Assembly: GCF_036323735.1 (NCBI RefSeq)
Contig: NC_086034.1
Coordinates: 14,028,001 to 14,092,000 of the forward strand
Source of the DNA: Rattus norvegicus
Taxonomy: Eukaryota; Chordata; Mammalia; Rodentia; Muridae
Direction of reading: 5' to 3'
DNA: 64,000 nucleotides
Positions 48,454-59,744 of this stretch are shown here, piece after piece. Each line of letters opens with the position of its first letter. Within the stretch, counting starts at the first letter, position 1. A program made the position numbers and the translations under genes. Below the pieces are notes generated by a model. The model was not told where the DNA came from. It ran no database searches and was given only the letters and a program-made list of their open reading frames with translations.

Positions 48454-49394
48454 CCCTGCCTGTGGGTGTGTGTGTTTTGTTAGGTTTGTTTGTGTTCGTT
48501 TATATGTTAGAGTTATGATTATTTTAGTGAAAATTCACAAGAGGCATGAAAACGCACACAGATGAGAGTAAGAAGAAAGAAGATACAGAAAGAGATAACC
48601 TGCATGTCCAGATGAGGAGCAAAGTGGGCCAAAGTTTGCCGATTTTCTCTCCTATTACGGGAAATGCACTGGTACACGGACACCCAGCCTTAGTCCATAC
48701 CTGTGATAGTGCTTTGGATCCAAGGTCATGTGAAAAAAAGCCATGGAGAAAACCAGGTACGTGTCTACCTATTGAGAAAAGAAGTATTGAGTAGTCACAG
48801 GGAGTTTCAAAAAGGAGATAAACATTCATAGAGAAGAAAAAAGAGACAGACCGAAAGTGGCAGAGAGGCAAGCAGAAGGAGATTCAATCAAAATGAAGGG
48901 CAATCTCCTGACAACCCAGCAAGTGGAGACACAGGTGGCCAATGTCAAAATGGAAATGCAAAGGTGTGGCTTGGCTTTTGGTCTTTGTACCTGTGGGGAA
49001 AGCCATGGCCAGGAGATGTGGGGAGAAGGAAGGTATTAGAAGACAAGAGAGGCTTGCAGCACTTTGTTGCTTAAGAAAGTTGGCCTCCACAGAAAAAATC
49101 CTTGCCCTAGGAAGGCTCAAATAGCTTTGTCAAAAGGCTTCCATGACGTTTTGCGTTGTGCAGAAAACTGTGAGGAGAGTAGACTGCATCCTGTTGTTGT
49201 TCTGTTTGTTATTCTAGTTGTTCCTTTCTAACCTTTACCTTCTTTTATTCCATCCTTCCTTTGTAACTTCTTTCTTCATTCCATATTTGTTTTCTTCTTT
49301 TAATGGTCTCTTTCTGTTCCTTTTTTTTTACTTATTTCTATCATTTCTTCTTTCCTTCTGTTTTTATTTCTTTTTCTATCTTGTGTTGGTTCGT
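48453..49394. other. Unit 1 3' flank, no supported gene
   Basis: Unique sequence repeated in units 2 and 3. Open frames here on both strands (up to 115 codons on minus) persist in each unit only because the units are recent duplicates. T-rich low-complexity at 49205-49395. Confidence 0.5.
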
Positions 49395-51235
49395 TTTATT
49401 AAATCATTTTTATTGTATATATTATATATCCATTTCAAATATTATCCAGTTCTGCATTTAATTTTCAAATAAGTCCCCTATCCATTTTGTCTTCCTTTTG
49501 TTCTAGCAAGGTGGGTGCCTGCCCATCCAACCATGCTTTCCCATTTCCCTAGAGGGAGTTTTCCAGTTTTCCCATCTTAGTTAGGGTTTTTATTCCCACA
49601 CAAACATCATGACCAAGAAGCAAGTTGGGGAGGAAAGGGTTTATTCAGCACCAAAGGAAGTCAAGACTCGAACTCAAGCAGGTCAGAAAGCAGAAGCTGA
49701 TACTGAGGCCCTGGCGGCAGGTTTGTTACTGACTTATGGCCCCTAACTTACTCAGCTTGCTATCTTAGGGAAGAAAGACTAACACCCCAGGGATGATACC
49801 ACTCACACTGAGCTGTGTCCTCCTTTGTTGTTCCTAGTTGTTGAAATGCCTTACACCTGTGTCTCATGAGGCATTTCCTCAACTGGTTCTCTGTTCTCTG
49901 GGATAATGCCAGCTTATGTCAGTTTGACACACACAATTTTTCACTACACCTCCTAATAAATTATTGGTTCCCACTTCTAAAAGCACGGAAACATCCTCAC
50001 TTTGGTAGTCCTTCCTCTTAAGGTTCTAGTATTGTATGGACTATATCCTGGCTACTCCAAGCTTGGTCTGCTATCCATTTCTAAGGGAGTGAAGAGTATG
50101 TTATGTTGTGGTTGTTATTGAGGTTATTGTAGGTTTGTTTCTATTGGTTTTTCCTTTTGTTTTGTTTTGTTTCGTTTTCTTTTGTTTTATTTGTGTGTTT
50201 GTGCGTGTGTTTGGTTTACCTCCCTGAGGATAATTTCTTGTTCCATCCATTTGCACTAGAATGTCATGATTTGCTTTTTGTTAGTAGCATAGTAATTATT
50301 CAATTTTTAATATGCCCCACATTTTCTTTATCCCTTCCTCTGTTGATGGACACCTGATATCTTTCCAGCTTCTGGGTATTCTAATCAATGCTGCTATGAA
50401 CATAGTGGATCAAATGTCCATTGCAAAGTTTGGAGCATCTTCTCGGTGTATTCTAGGATTGGTATAGCTTGGGCCTCAGGTAATTCAATCTCTAATTTTC
50501 TGAGGAAACTCCCAAGTGATTTCCAGAGTGGTTGTTCCAGCTTAGAGAGCCACTTATTTTAGAGGGTGTGTCTAGGCTTCCCCACATCCTCACCAGCAAC
50601 TCTTATACTCTGAGTTTTTGATCTCAGCCATTCTGACTGCCCTCTTACGGAATCTCCGTGGTCTATTCTTTCTTTTTTCTTGTTCTTTTTTAATTTAATT
50701 TTATTATTATTATTATTATTATTTTTGGAGATCTGCATTTCCCTGATGCCTAAGGATGTTGCACATATCTGTAGGTTCTTCTCAGCCATTAGATGTTCCT
50801 CAGATGAGAATTCTTGTTTAGCTCTGCACCCCATTTTAAAGAGAGTTATTTAATTCTCTGGAGTGTAACTATTTGAGTTCTTTGAGTCTTTTGGATATAG
50901 GGCATCTATTGCATGTAGGATTGGTAAAGATCTTCTCCCAAACTGTTGGCTGCTGTTTGGTCTTAAGGACAGTGTCCTTTGCTTGCAGAGACTTTGAATT
51001 GATATGAGGTCCCATTGGTCTACTCTTGATCATAGAGCAGAAGCCATTGGTGTTTTATTCAGTATACTTTCCGTGTGCCCATGTATTCCACCCTCCCCAC
51101 AGTTTTTCTTCGATTACTTTGATTCAATCTGGTCTTATGTGTATGACCTTGACCTACTTAGACTGCCACTTTGAACAAGGCTCTAGGAATGCATCTATTT
51201 GCATAATGGACCAGTCAGTAACTGACGTAGTGAGG
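49395..51235 (-). mobile_element. Antisense L1 (3'UTR to ORF2 C-terminus) between copies 1 and 2, with URR1-like insertion
   Basis: 'tccatttcaaatattatcca' opens an L1 3'UTR in reverse; it is interrupted at 49575-49955 by a URR1-like element and resumes with 'acatcctcactttggtagtc', then ORF2 C-terminal sequence to about 51235. The tandem-unit boundary (50021) falls inside this L1, which makes L1 homology a plausible substrate for the original unequal crossover. Confidence 0.75.
49575..49955 (-). mobile_element. URR1-like DNA transposon inserted in L1, unit 1/2 junction
   Basis: 'tcttagttagggtttttatt', 'catcatgaccaagaagcaag', 'gaggaaagggtttattcagc', 'aggcatttcctcaactggtt' and 'atgtcagtttgacacacaca' match the rodent URR1-type element. 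The same copy sits at 54776-55140 and 59935-60300. Confidence 0.65.
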
Positions 51236-51279
51236 AGGAGGTGTGGCCCAGGTTCCACCTGCCAGCCTAAGGTATAAAA
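51197..51279 (+). promoter_or_regulatory. Promoter of copy 2: octamer and TATA box
   Basis: ATTTGCAT at 51197-51204 and TATAAAA at 51273-51279, same 76-bp spacing as copy 1. Expected start near 51303. Confidence 0.65.
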
Positions 51280-51440
51280 TGGCAAATCAAAGAGAGGAAA
51301 GGAGCACTAGGCGGTTGGCCTCTCTCTGAACTTGTGGTCTGCTCAGGACAGCACACAGCTCACTAGAGGCAGGGCACTTAGAGTTGGGTCGAGTGTGCTG
51401 ATCGAACCAAGAGTGTCCCTTCGTGTCCTTGGCAGTGGAC

Positions 51441-52998
51441 ATGGAACCAGGCTCTCAGGCAGGCGCCCTGCAGGAGATCATGAACTGTCTGTGTCGAGAG
51501 AGCGACCCAGGAAAGATCTACAAAACACTGAAGAAACTGTCTTCTGTGCCTATCCTGTGCGACAGCCTGGCAGAGATTGGCTTCAGAAAGACCATAAAGA
51601 CGTTGAAGAATCAGAAGCTCCTGCTCCGCTTTGTTAAGGACCTAGTAGACAAGTGGTCACCGGGGTTCGTGCTGGGACCCCAACAAGAGCAAGACTCCCT
51701 GGACTTTGGATTGCTGAGGAGCCACAGGACAGTGCATCAGAGCACTAGTCTACAAGAGACAAACCAGGAGCAAATATTCCAGGTAAGCCGAGTTGCTGGG
51801 GGACAGGTATTTTTTGGGCTCAGCAAATGCAACCCAGGCTGGATCCATTGCCTGAGCCCTAGCTGCAAATCCAACAGAGATTTTCACCCACAGACGCCCA
51901 GGAGTCCAAGCCTGGATCCAGCAGAAAACAGGAGCTCTGAGCAGCAGCCAGCTGTCCAGGACCCAGGGCAGGTAGGAATCCAGGGTGCGAGCTTTGAGGA
52001 GCCTTTGAGCGTGAGGGGCCTTTGAGCATGAGGGAGCCAAGCCTCTCTCCAGAAAGCCAGGGCCTGTGTCAGAGAAACACAAGTGGCTTGTGATTGGGGG
52101 GCAAAGAAACTACACTCTTCAGGCCCCCGGGAGTGGGAGGAAGCCACTGGGACAGGTTGGGTGTTGGATTGCCTCAATTCTGAATGCTGATCTCCTTCTA
52201 CAGGTCCCACCACCATGCAAGAGGAAGAGTGAACTCCCCTGGCTTGAGGAAGCTCGGAGGCCTCCCGCAAAGATTCGTCGAGGTGATTCTCAAGTATCCA
52301 AGGTCCAGAGTCCCATGGCTGACTGTGCTAGCCCAGACTCTCGGTGCAGTGGTAAAACCTGCCTTGCTGTGGATGGTGTCCCGCAGCCTTCTTCCTCTCA
52401 GCTGGATGGAGAAGCGTCACCTAGGGGCTGGTATCTCAGAAAGAACAACAAAACGCCAGTCTATTCAGGTTGTCTTCCAGCAGACTCTTGTCCTCAGGAA
52501 TCCCACCCAGGGCTCCTTGGGAAGCCCTCGGCTGGCATCAGGAATGCTAGTCTCGGACAATCGGCCCAAGAAGAAACTGAGCCTGGGCAGTCCAAGGAGA
52601 AGACACAGTGCCAGACGCAGACTAGCAAGCAAAGACCGAGCTTGACTAAGCCCTCTGCACACCTGTGTCTTCAGGAGTCCCAAGAGGAGAGGCTGCAGGC
52701 CCTCAGAGCCCGCATCCAAAGCTCAATGGCCAAGAGGCTGCAAGCGAGACAGACAACCATGATCTCCTTCCATACCCAGCACAAGAGCCCAGGTCAACAA
52801 GGGGAGCTTGGACCCAGAAGGGGTGATACAGTACCAACTTCCCACAGTCTTCCTGAGGCACCTGCCCATCCAGGATCCCAGAAGCTTTCCTGCCTGCCCT
52901 CTGGAGCAAAAGGCCCCAAAAAGGCGCCAGCTAAGAGACCTGCTCCACTCATGGCCAAGGCACTCAGGGACTACAGCCGTAGGTTCTACACAAACTGA
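51441..52998 (+). CDS. Elongin A-like protein, copy 2 (three coding exons, 404 aa)
   Basis: Exons 51441-51782, 51894-51971 and 52204-52998, lengths 342, 78 and 795 nt as in copy 1, with the same phases and intact GT-AG sites (donors GTAAGC and GTAGGA). Compared with copy 1, I count eight substitutions in exon 1, all of them amino-acid changing (L/M, D/N, Q/R, N/D, L/Q, A/V, E/Q). Exon 2 is identical, and exon 3 has seven (four changing). The TFIIS-N-like domain core ('KTLKKLSSVPILCDSLAEIG') and the C-terminal elongin A-like tail are kept. No BC-box seen. Poly(A) signal at 53223-53228. Looks intact; it is the copy whose third exon nearly equals that of copy 3. Confidence 0.85.
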
Positions 52999-53222
52999 AT
53001 GGCTGATGCTCTCCACAGTCACAATACCTGCCACTCCTGGGACTGGGAAGGACTGGGCATACACTCTTTCTCCTGGAAGAACTGGCACAGAACACACTGT
53101 GGTTGTCAAGCTCCAGACACACTCCACAGCACCCTTTTCTGGGGTTTTCACTGTGCCTCTGGACAAGATTTTCCAACCTTAACCCTTGTCCCATGGCAAG
53201 TTGTACATCATGCTCCAAAGTA

Positions 53223-53228
53223 AATAAA
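53223..53228 (+). terminator. Polyadenylation signal, copy 2
   Basis: AATAAA, same place relative to the stop as in copy 1, with a downstream GT-rich stretch. Confidence 0.8.
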
Positions 53229-53540
53229 TATCTACCTCCCCCTTTATTCAGTGTGTTGGTGTTTACATGTCTTGAGAATGAAGGCTACAGATTAATGTAG
53301 ATATTGCATTTCAGTTGGATAAATGGACTCACTGTGTACAGAGAGTTCCACAAAGGTACATTTATGTTATCATACCATCCAATATGTCTTAGAGTCATAC
53401 TTAGTCATGTATGTAAATACGAGTTGAAATCTCCGTGGAAGACTAGCCCTCAGTTCCCACAATCTAGATGATTTAGTGAATCTCAGAGATATTAAAGGTA
53501 AAAACAAAACAAAATAAAATGAAACCAGTCTAAATTGAGT

Positions 53541-53586
53541 GATTGTGTCTGTGGGTTAGTGTGTGTGTGTGTCTGTGGGTTAGTGT

Positions 53587-53637
<51 letters not shown>

Positions 53638-53642
53638 TGTTT
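53541..53642. repeat. (TG)n microsatellite of unit 2
   Basis: Longest of the four copies of this tract, with 'gtttg' and 'atg' interruptions. Confidence 0.95.
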
Positions 53643-54584
53643 CCCCGCCTGTGGGTGTGTGTGTCTTGTTAGGTGTGTGTTTGTGTTCGTTTATAGGTTA
53701 GATTTATGATTATTTTAGTGAAAATGCACAAGAGGCATGAAAATGCACACAGATGAGAGTAAGAAGAAAGAAGATACAGAAAGAGATAACCTGCATGTCC
53801 AGATGAGGAGCAAAGTGGGCCAAAGTTTGCCGATTTTCTCTCCTATTAGGCGAAGTGCACTGGTACACGGACACCCAGCCTTAGTCCATACCTGTGATAG
53901 TGCTTTGGATCCAAGGTCATGTGAACAAAAGCCATGGAGAAAACCAGGTACGGGTCTACCTATTGAGAAAAGAAGTATTGAGTAGTCACAGGGAGTTTCA
54001 AAAAGGAGATAAACATTCATAGAGAAGAAAAAAGAGACAGACCTAAAGTGGCAGAGAGGCAAGCAGAAGGAGATTCAATCAAAATGAAGGGCAATCTCCT
54101 GACAACCCAGCAAGTGGAGACACAGGTGGCCAATGTCAAAATGGAAATGCAAAGGTGTGGCTTGGCTTTTGGTCTTTGTACCTGTGGGGAAAGCCATGGC
54201 CAGGAGATGTGGGGAGAAGGAAGGTATTAGAAGACAAGAGAGGCTTGCAGCACTTTGTTGCTTAAGAAAGTTGGCCTCCACAGAAAAAATCCTTGCCTTA
54301 TGAAGGCTCAAATAGCTTTGTCAAAAGGCTTCCATCACGTTTTGCATTGTGCAGAAAAGCGTGAGGAGAGTAGACTGCATCCTGTTGTTGTTCTGTTTGT
54401 TATACTAGTTGTTCCTTTCTAACCTTTACCTTCTTTTATTCCATCCTTCCTTTGTAACTTCTTTCTTCATTCCATCTTTCTTTTCTTCTTTTAATGGTCT
54501 CTTTCTGTTCCTTTTTTTTACTTATTTCTATCATTTCTTCTTTCCTTCTCTTTTTATTTCTTTTTCTATCTTGTGTTGGTTCGT

Positions 54585-56425
54585 TTTATTAAATCATTTT
54601 TATTGTATATATTATATATCCATTTCAAATATTATCCAGTTCTGCCTTTTTTTTTTCAAATAAGTCCCCTATCCATTTTGTCTTCCTTTTGTTCTAGCAA
54701 GGTGGGTGCCTGCCCATCCAACCATGCTTTCCCATTTCCCTACAGGGAGTTTTCCAGTTTTCCCATCTTAGTTAGGGTTTTTATTCCCACACAAACATCA
54801 TGACCAAGAAGCAAGTTGGGGAGGAAAGGGTTTATTCAGCACCAAAGGAAATCAAGACTCGAACTCAGGCAGGTCAGAAAGCAGAAGCTGATACTGAGGC
54901 CCTGGCGGCAGGTTTGTTACTGACTTATGGCCCCTAACTTACTCAGCTTGCTATCTTAGGGAAGATAGATAACACCCCAGGGATGATACCACTCAGACTG
55001 AGCTGTGTCCTCCTTTGTTGTTCCTAGTTGTTGAAATGCCTTACACCTGTGTCTCATGAGGCATTTCCTCAACTGGGTCTCTGTTCTCTGGGATAATGCC
55101 AGCTTATGTCAGTTTGACACACACAATTTTTCACTATACCTCCTAATAAATTATTGGTTCCCACTTCTAAAAGCACTGAAACATCCTCACTTTGGTAGTC
55201 CTTCCTCTTAAGGTTCTAGTATTGTATGGACTATATCCTGGCTACTCCAAGCTTGGTCTGCTATCCATTTCTAAGGGAGTGAAGAGTGTGTTTTTTTGTG
55301 GTTGTTATTGAGGTTATTGTTGGTTTGTTTCTATTGGTTTTTGCTCTTGTTTTGTTTTGTTTCGTTTTCTTTTGTTTTATTTGTGTGTTTTTGCGTGTGT
55401 TTGGTTTACCTCCCTGAGGATAATTTCTTGTTCCATCCTTTTGCACTAGATTGTCATGATTTGCTTTTTGTTAGTAGCATAGTAATTATTCAATTTTGAA
55501 TATATCCCACGTTTTCTTTATCCCTTCCTCTGTTGATGGACACCTGATATCTTTCCAGCTTCTGGGTATTCTAATCAATTCTGCTATGAACATAGTGGAT
55601 CAAATGTCCATTGCAAAGTTTGGAGCATCATCTCGGTGTATTCTAGGATTGGTATAGCTTGGGCCTCAGGTAATTCAATCTCTAATTTTCTGAGGAAACT
55701 CCCAACTGATTTCCAGAGTGGTTGTTCCAGCTTAGAGAGCCACTTATTTTAGAGGGTGTGTCTAGGCTTCTCCACATCCTCACCAGCAACTCTTATAATC
55801 TGAGTTTTTGATCTCAGCCATTCTGACTGCCCTCTTACGGAATCTCCGTGGTCTATTCTTTCTTTTTTCTTGTTTTTTTAATTTAATTTTATTATTATTA
55901 TTATTATTTTTGGAGATCTGCATTTCCCTGATGCCTAAGGATGTTGCACATATCTGTAGGTTCTTCTCAGCCATTAGATGTTCCTCAGATGAGAATTCTT
56001 GTTTAGCTCCGCACCCCATTTTAAAGAGAGTTATTTAATTCTCTGGAGTGTAACTATTTGAGTTCTTTGAATCTTTTGGATATAGGGCATCTATTGTATG
56101 TAGGATTGGTAAAGATCTTCTCCCAAACTGTTGGCTGCTGTTCGGTCTTAATGACAGTGTCCTTTGCTTGCAGAGACTTTGAATTGATATGAGGTCCCAT
56201 TGGTCTATTCTTGATCATAGAGCAGAAGCCATTGGTGTTTTATTCAGTATACTTTCCGTGTGCCCATGTATTCGACCCTCCCCACAGTTTTTCTTCGATT
56301 ACTTTGATTCAATCTGGTCTTATGTGTATGACCTTGACCTACTTAGACTGCCACTTTGAACAAGGCTCTAGGAATGCATCTATTTGCATAATGGACCAGT
56401 CAGTAACTGACTTAGTGAGGAGAAG
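54585..56425 (-). mobile_element. Antisense L1 with URR1-like insertion between copies 2 and 3
   Basis: Same structure as 49395-51235. The URR1-like part spans about 54776-55140. Confidence 0.75.
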
Positions 56426-56464
56426 GTGTGGCCCAGGTTCCACCTGCCAGCCTAAGGTATAAAA
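56382..56464 (+). promoter_or_regulatory. Promoter of copy 3: octamer and TATA box
   Basis: ATTTGCAT at 56382-56389 and TATAAAA at 56458-56464, again 76 bp apart. Confidence 0.6.
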
Positions 56465-56626
56465 TGGCAAATCAAAGGGAGGAAAGGAGCACTAGGCGGT
56501 TGGCCTCTCTCTGAACTTGTGGTCTGCTCAGGACAGCACACAGCTCACTAGAGGCAGGGCAGGGACGAGTTGGGTCGAGTGTGCTGATCAAACCAAGAGT
56601 GTCCCTTCGTGTCCTTGGCAGTGGAC

Positions 56627-58185
56627 ATGGAACCAGGCTCTCAGGCAGGCGCCCTGCAGGAGATCCTGGACTGTCTGTGTCGAGAGAACGACCCAGGAAA
56701 GATCTACAAAACACTGAAGAAACTGTCTTCTGTGCCTATCCTGTGCGACAGCCTGGCAGAGATTGGCTTCAGAAAGACCATAAAAACGTTGAAGAATCAG
56801 CAGCTCCTGCTCCCCTTTGTTAAGGACCTAGTAGACAAGTGGTCACCGGGGTTCGTGCTGGGACCTCAACAAGAGCTAGACTCCCTGGACTTTGGATTGC
56901 TGAGGAGCCACAGGACAGTGCATCAGAGCACTGGTCTAGAAGAGACAAACCAGGAGCAAATATTCCAGGTAAACCGAGTTGCTGGGGGACCGGTATTTTT
57001 TGGGCTCAGCAAATGCAACCCAGGCTGGATCCATTGCCTGAGCCCTAGCTGCAAATCCAACAGAGATTTTTCACCCACAGACGCCCAGGAGTCCAAGCCT
57101 GGATCCAGCAGAAAACAGGAGCTCTGAGCAGTAGCCAGCTGTCCGGGACCCAGGGCAGGTAGGAATCCAGGGTGCGAGCTTTGAGGAGCCTTTGAGCATG
57201 AGGGGCCTTTGAGCATGAGGGAGCCAAGCCTCTCTCCAGAAAGCCAGGGCCTGTTTCAGAGAAACACAAGAGGCTTGTGATTGGGGGGCAAAGAAACTAC
57301 ACTCATCAGGCCCCCGGGAGTGGGAGGAAGCCACTGGGACAGGTTGGGTGTTGGATTGCCTCAATTCTGAATGCTGATCTCCTTCTACAGGTCCCACCAC
57401 CATGCAAGAGGAAGAGTGAACTCCCCTGGCTTGAGGAAGCTCGGAGGCCTCCCGCAAAGATTCGTCGAGGTGATTCTCAAGTATCCAAGGTCCAGAGTCC
57501 CATGGCTGACTGTGCTAGCCCAGACTCTCGGTGCAGTGGTAAAACCTGCCTTGCTGTGGATGGTGTCCCGCAGCCTTCTTCCTCTCAGCTGGATGGAGAA
57601 GCGTCACCTAGGGGCTGGTATCTCAGAAAGAACAACAAAACGCCAGTCTATTCAGGTTGTCTTCCAGCAGACTCTTGTCCTCAGGAATCCCACCCAGGGC
57701 TCCTTGGGAAGCCCTCGGCTGGCATCAGGAATGCTAGTCTCGGACAATCGGCCCAAGAAGAAACTGAGCCTGGGCAGTCCAAGGAGAAGACACAGTGCCA
57801 GACGCAGACTAGCAAGCAAAGACCGAGCTTGACTAAGCCCTCTGCACACCTGTGTCTTCAGGAGTCCCAAGAGGAGAGGCTGCAGGCCCTCAGAGCCCGC
57901 ATCCAAAGCTCAAAGGCCACGAGGCTGCAAGCGAGACAGACAACCATGATCTCCTTCCATACCCAGCACAAGAGCCCAGGTCAACAAGGGGAGCTTGGAC
58001 CCAGAAGGGGTGATACAGTACCAACTTCCCACAGTCTTCCTGAGGCACCTGCCCATCCAGGATCCCAGAAGCTTTCCTGCCTGCCCTCTGGAGCAAAAGG
58101 CCCCAAAAAGGCGCCAGCTAAGAGACCTGCTCCACTCATGGCCAAGGCACTCAGGGACTACAGCCGTAGGTTCTACACAAACTGA
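56627..58185 (+). pseudogene. Elongin A-like copy 3, nonsense in the middle exon
   Basis: Exons by homology: 56627-56968, 57081-57158 and 57391-58185. In the spliced frame, codon 18 of the middle exon is TAG (57132-57134) where the other copies have CAG. The product would stop at about residue 131, after the TFIIS-N-like domain. Intron 1 has an additional T (112 bp) and its donor is GTAAAC rather than GTAAGC, as in copy 4. Because the middle exon is 78 nt and phase 0-0, skipping it would remove the stop and keep the frame (378 residues), so the copy might still make a protein. Exon 3 is fully open. Poly(A) signal at 58410-58415. Labelled pseudogene on the full-exon reading. Confidence 0.75.
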
Positions 58186-58409
58186 ATGGCTGATGCTCTC
58201 CACAGTCACAATACCTGCCACTCCTGGGACTGGGAAGGACTGGGCATACACTCTTTCTCCTGGAAGAACTGGCACAGAACACACTGTGGTTGTCAAGCTC
58301 CAGACACACTCCACAGCACCCTTTTCTGGAGTTTTCAGTGTGCCTCTGGACAAGATTTTCCAACCTTAACCCTTGTCCCATGGCAAGTTGTACATCATGC
58401 TCCAAAGTA

Positions 58410-58415
58410 AATAAA
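58410..58415 (+). terminator. Polyadenylation signal, copy 3
   Basis: AATAAA (in an 'aaataaaatat' context, one A longer than in copies 1 and 2). Confidence 0.75.
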
Positions 58416-58728
58416 ATATCTACCTCCCCCTTTATTCAGTGTGTTGGTGTTTACATGTCTTGTGAATGATGGCTACAGATTAATGTAGATATTGCATTTC
58501 AGTTGGATAAATGGACTCACTCTGTACAGAGAGTTCCACAAAGGTACCTTTATGTTATCATACCATCCAATATGTCTTAGAGTCATACTTAGTCATGTAT
58601 GTAAATACGAGTTGAAATCTCCGTGGAAGACTAGCCCTCAGTTCCCACAATCTAAATGATTTAGTGAATCTCAGAGATATTAAAGGTAAAAACAAAACAA
58701 AATAAAATGAAACCAGTCTAAATTGAGT

Positions 58729-58801
58729 GTTGTGTCTGTGGGTTAGTGTGTGTGTGTGTCTGTGGGTTAGTATGTGTGTTTGTGTGTGTGTGTGTGTGTT
58801 T
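58729..58801. repeat. (TG)n microsatellite of unit 3
   Basis: Short version of the unit tract, with 'ttagtatgtg' and 'gtttg' interruptions. Confidence 0.95.
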
Positions 58802-59744
58802 CCCCGCCTGTGGGTGTGTGTGTCTTGTTAGGTGTGTGTTTGTGTTCGTTTATATGTTAGATTTATGATTATTTTAGTGAAAATGCACAAGAGGCATGAA
58901 AACGCACACAGATGAGAGTAAGAAGAAAGAAGATACAGAAAGAGATAACCTGCATGTCCAGATGAGGAGCAAAGTGGGCCAAAGTTTGCCGATTTTCTCT
59001 CCTATTAGGGGAAGTGCACTGGTACACGGACACCCAGCCTTAGTCCATACCTGTGATAGTGCTTTGGATCCAAGGTCATGTGAACAAAAGCCATGGAGAA
59101 AACCAGGTACGTGTCTACCTATTGAGAAAAGAAGTATTGAGTAGTCACAGGGAGTTTCAAAAAGGAGATAAACATTCACAGAGAAGAAAAAAGAGACAGA
59201 CCTAAAGTGGCAGAGAGGCAAGCAGAAGGAGATTCAATCAAAATGAAGGGCAATCTCCTGACAACCCAGCAAGTGGAGACACAGGTGGCCAATGTCAAAA
59301 TGAAAATGCAAAGGTGTGGCTTGGCTTTTGGTCTTTGTACCTGTGGGGAAAGCCATGGCCAGGAGATGTGGGGAGAAGGAAGGTATTAGAAGACAAGAGA
59401 GGCTTGCAGCTCTTTGTTGCTTAAGAAAGTTGGCCTTCACAGAAAAAATCCTTGCCCTAGGAAGGCTCAAATAGCTTTGTCAAAAGGCTTCCATGACGTT
59501 TTGCATTGTGCAGAAAACCGTGAGGAGAGTAGACTGCATCCTGTTGTTGTTCTGTTTGTTATACTAGTTGTTCCTTTCTAACCTTTTCCTTCTTTTATTC
59601 CATCCTTCCTTTGTAACTTCTTTCTTCATTCCATCTTTCTTTTCTTCTTTTAATGGTCTCTTTCTGTTCCTTTTTTTTACTTATTTCTATCATTTCTTCT
59701 TTCCTTCTGTTTTTATTTCTTTTTCTATCTTGTGTTGGTTCGTT

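Noticed and set aside
48524..48871. Minus-strand 115-codon frame repeated in units 1-3
   Set aside because: No family features or promoter; kept open only because the units are young duplicates.
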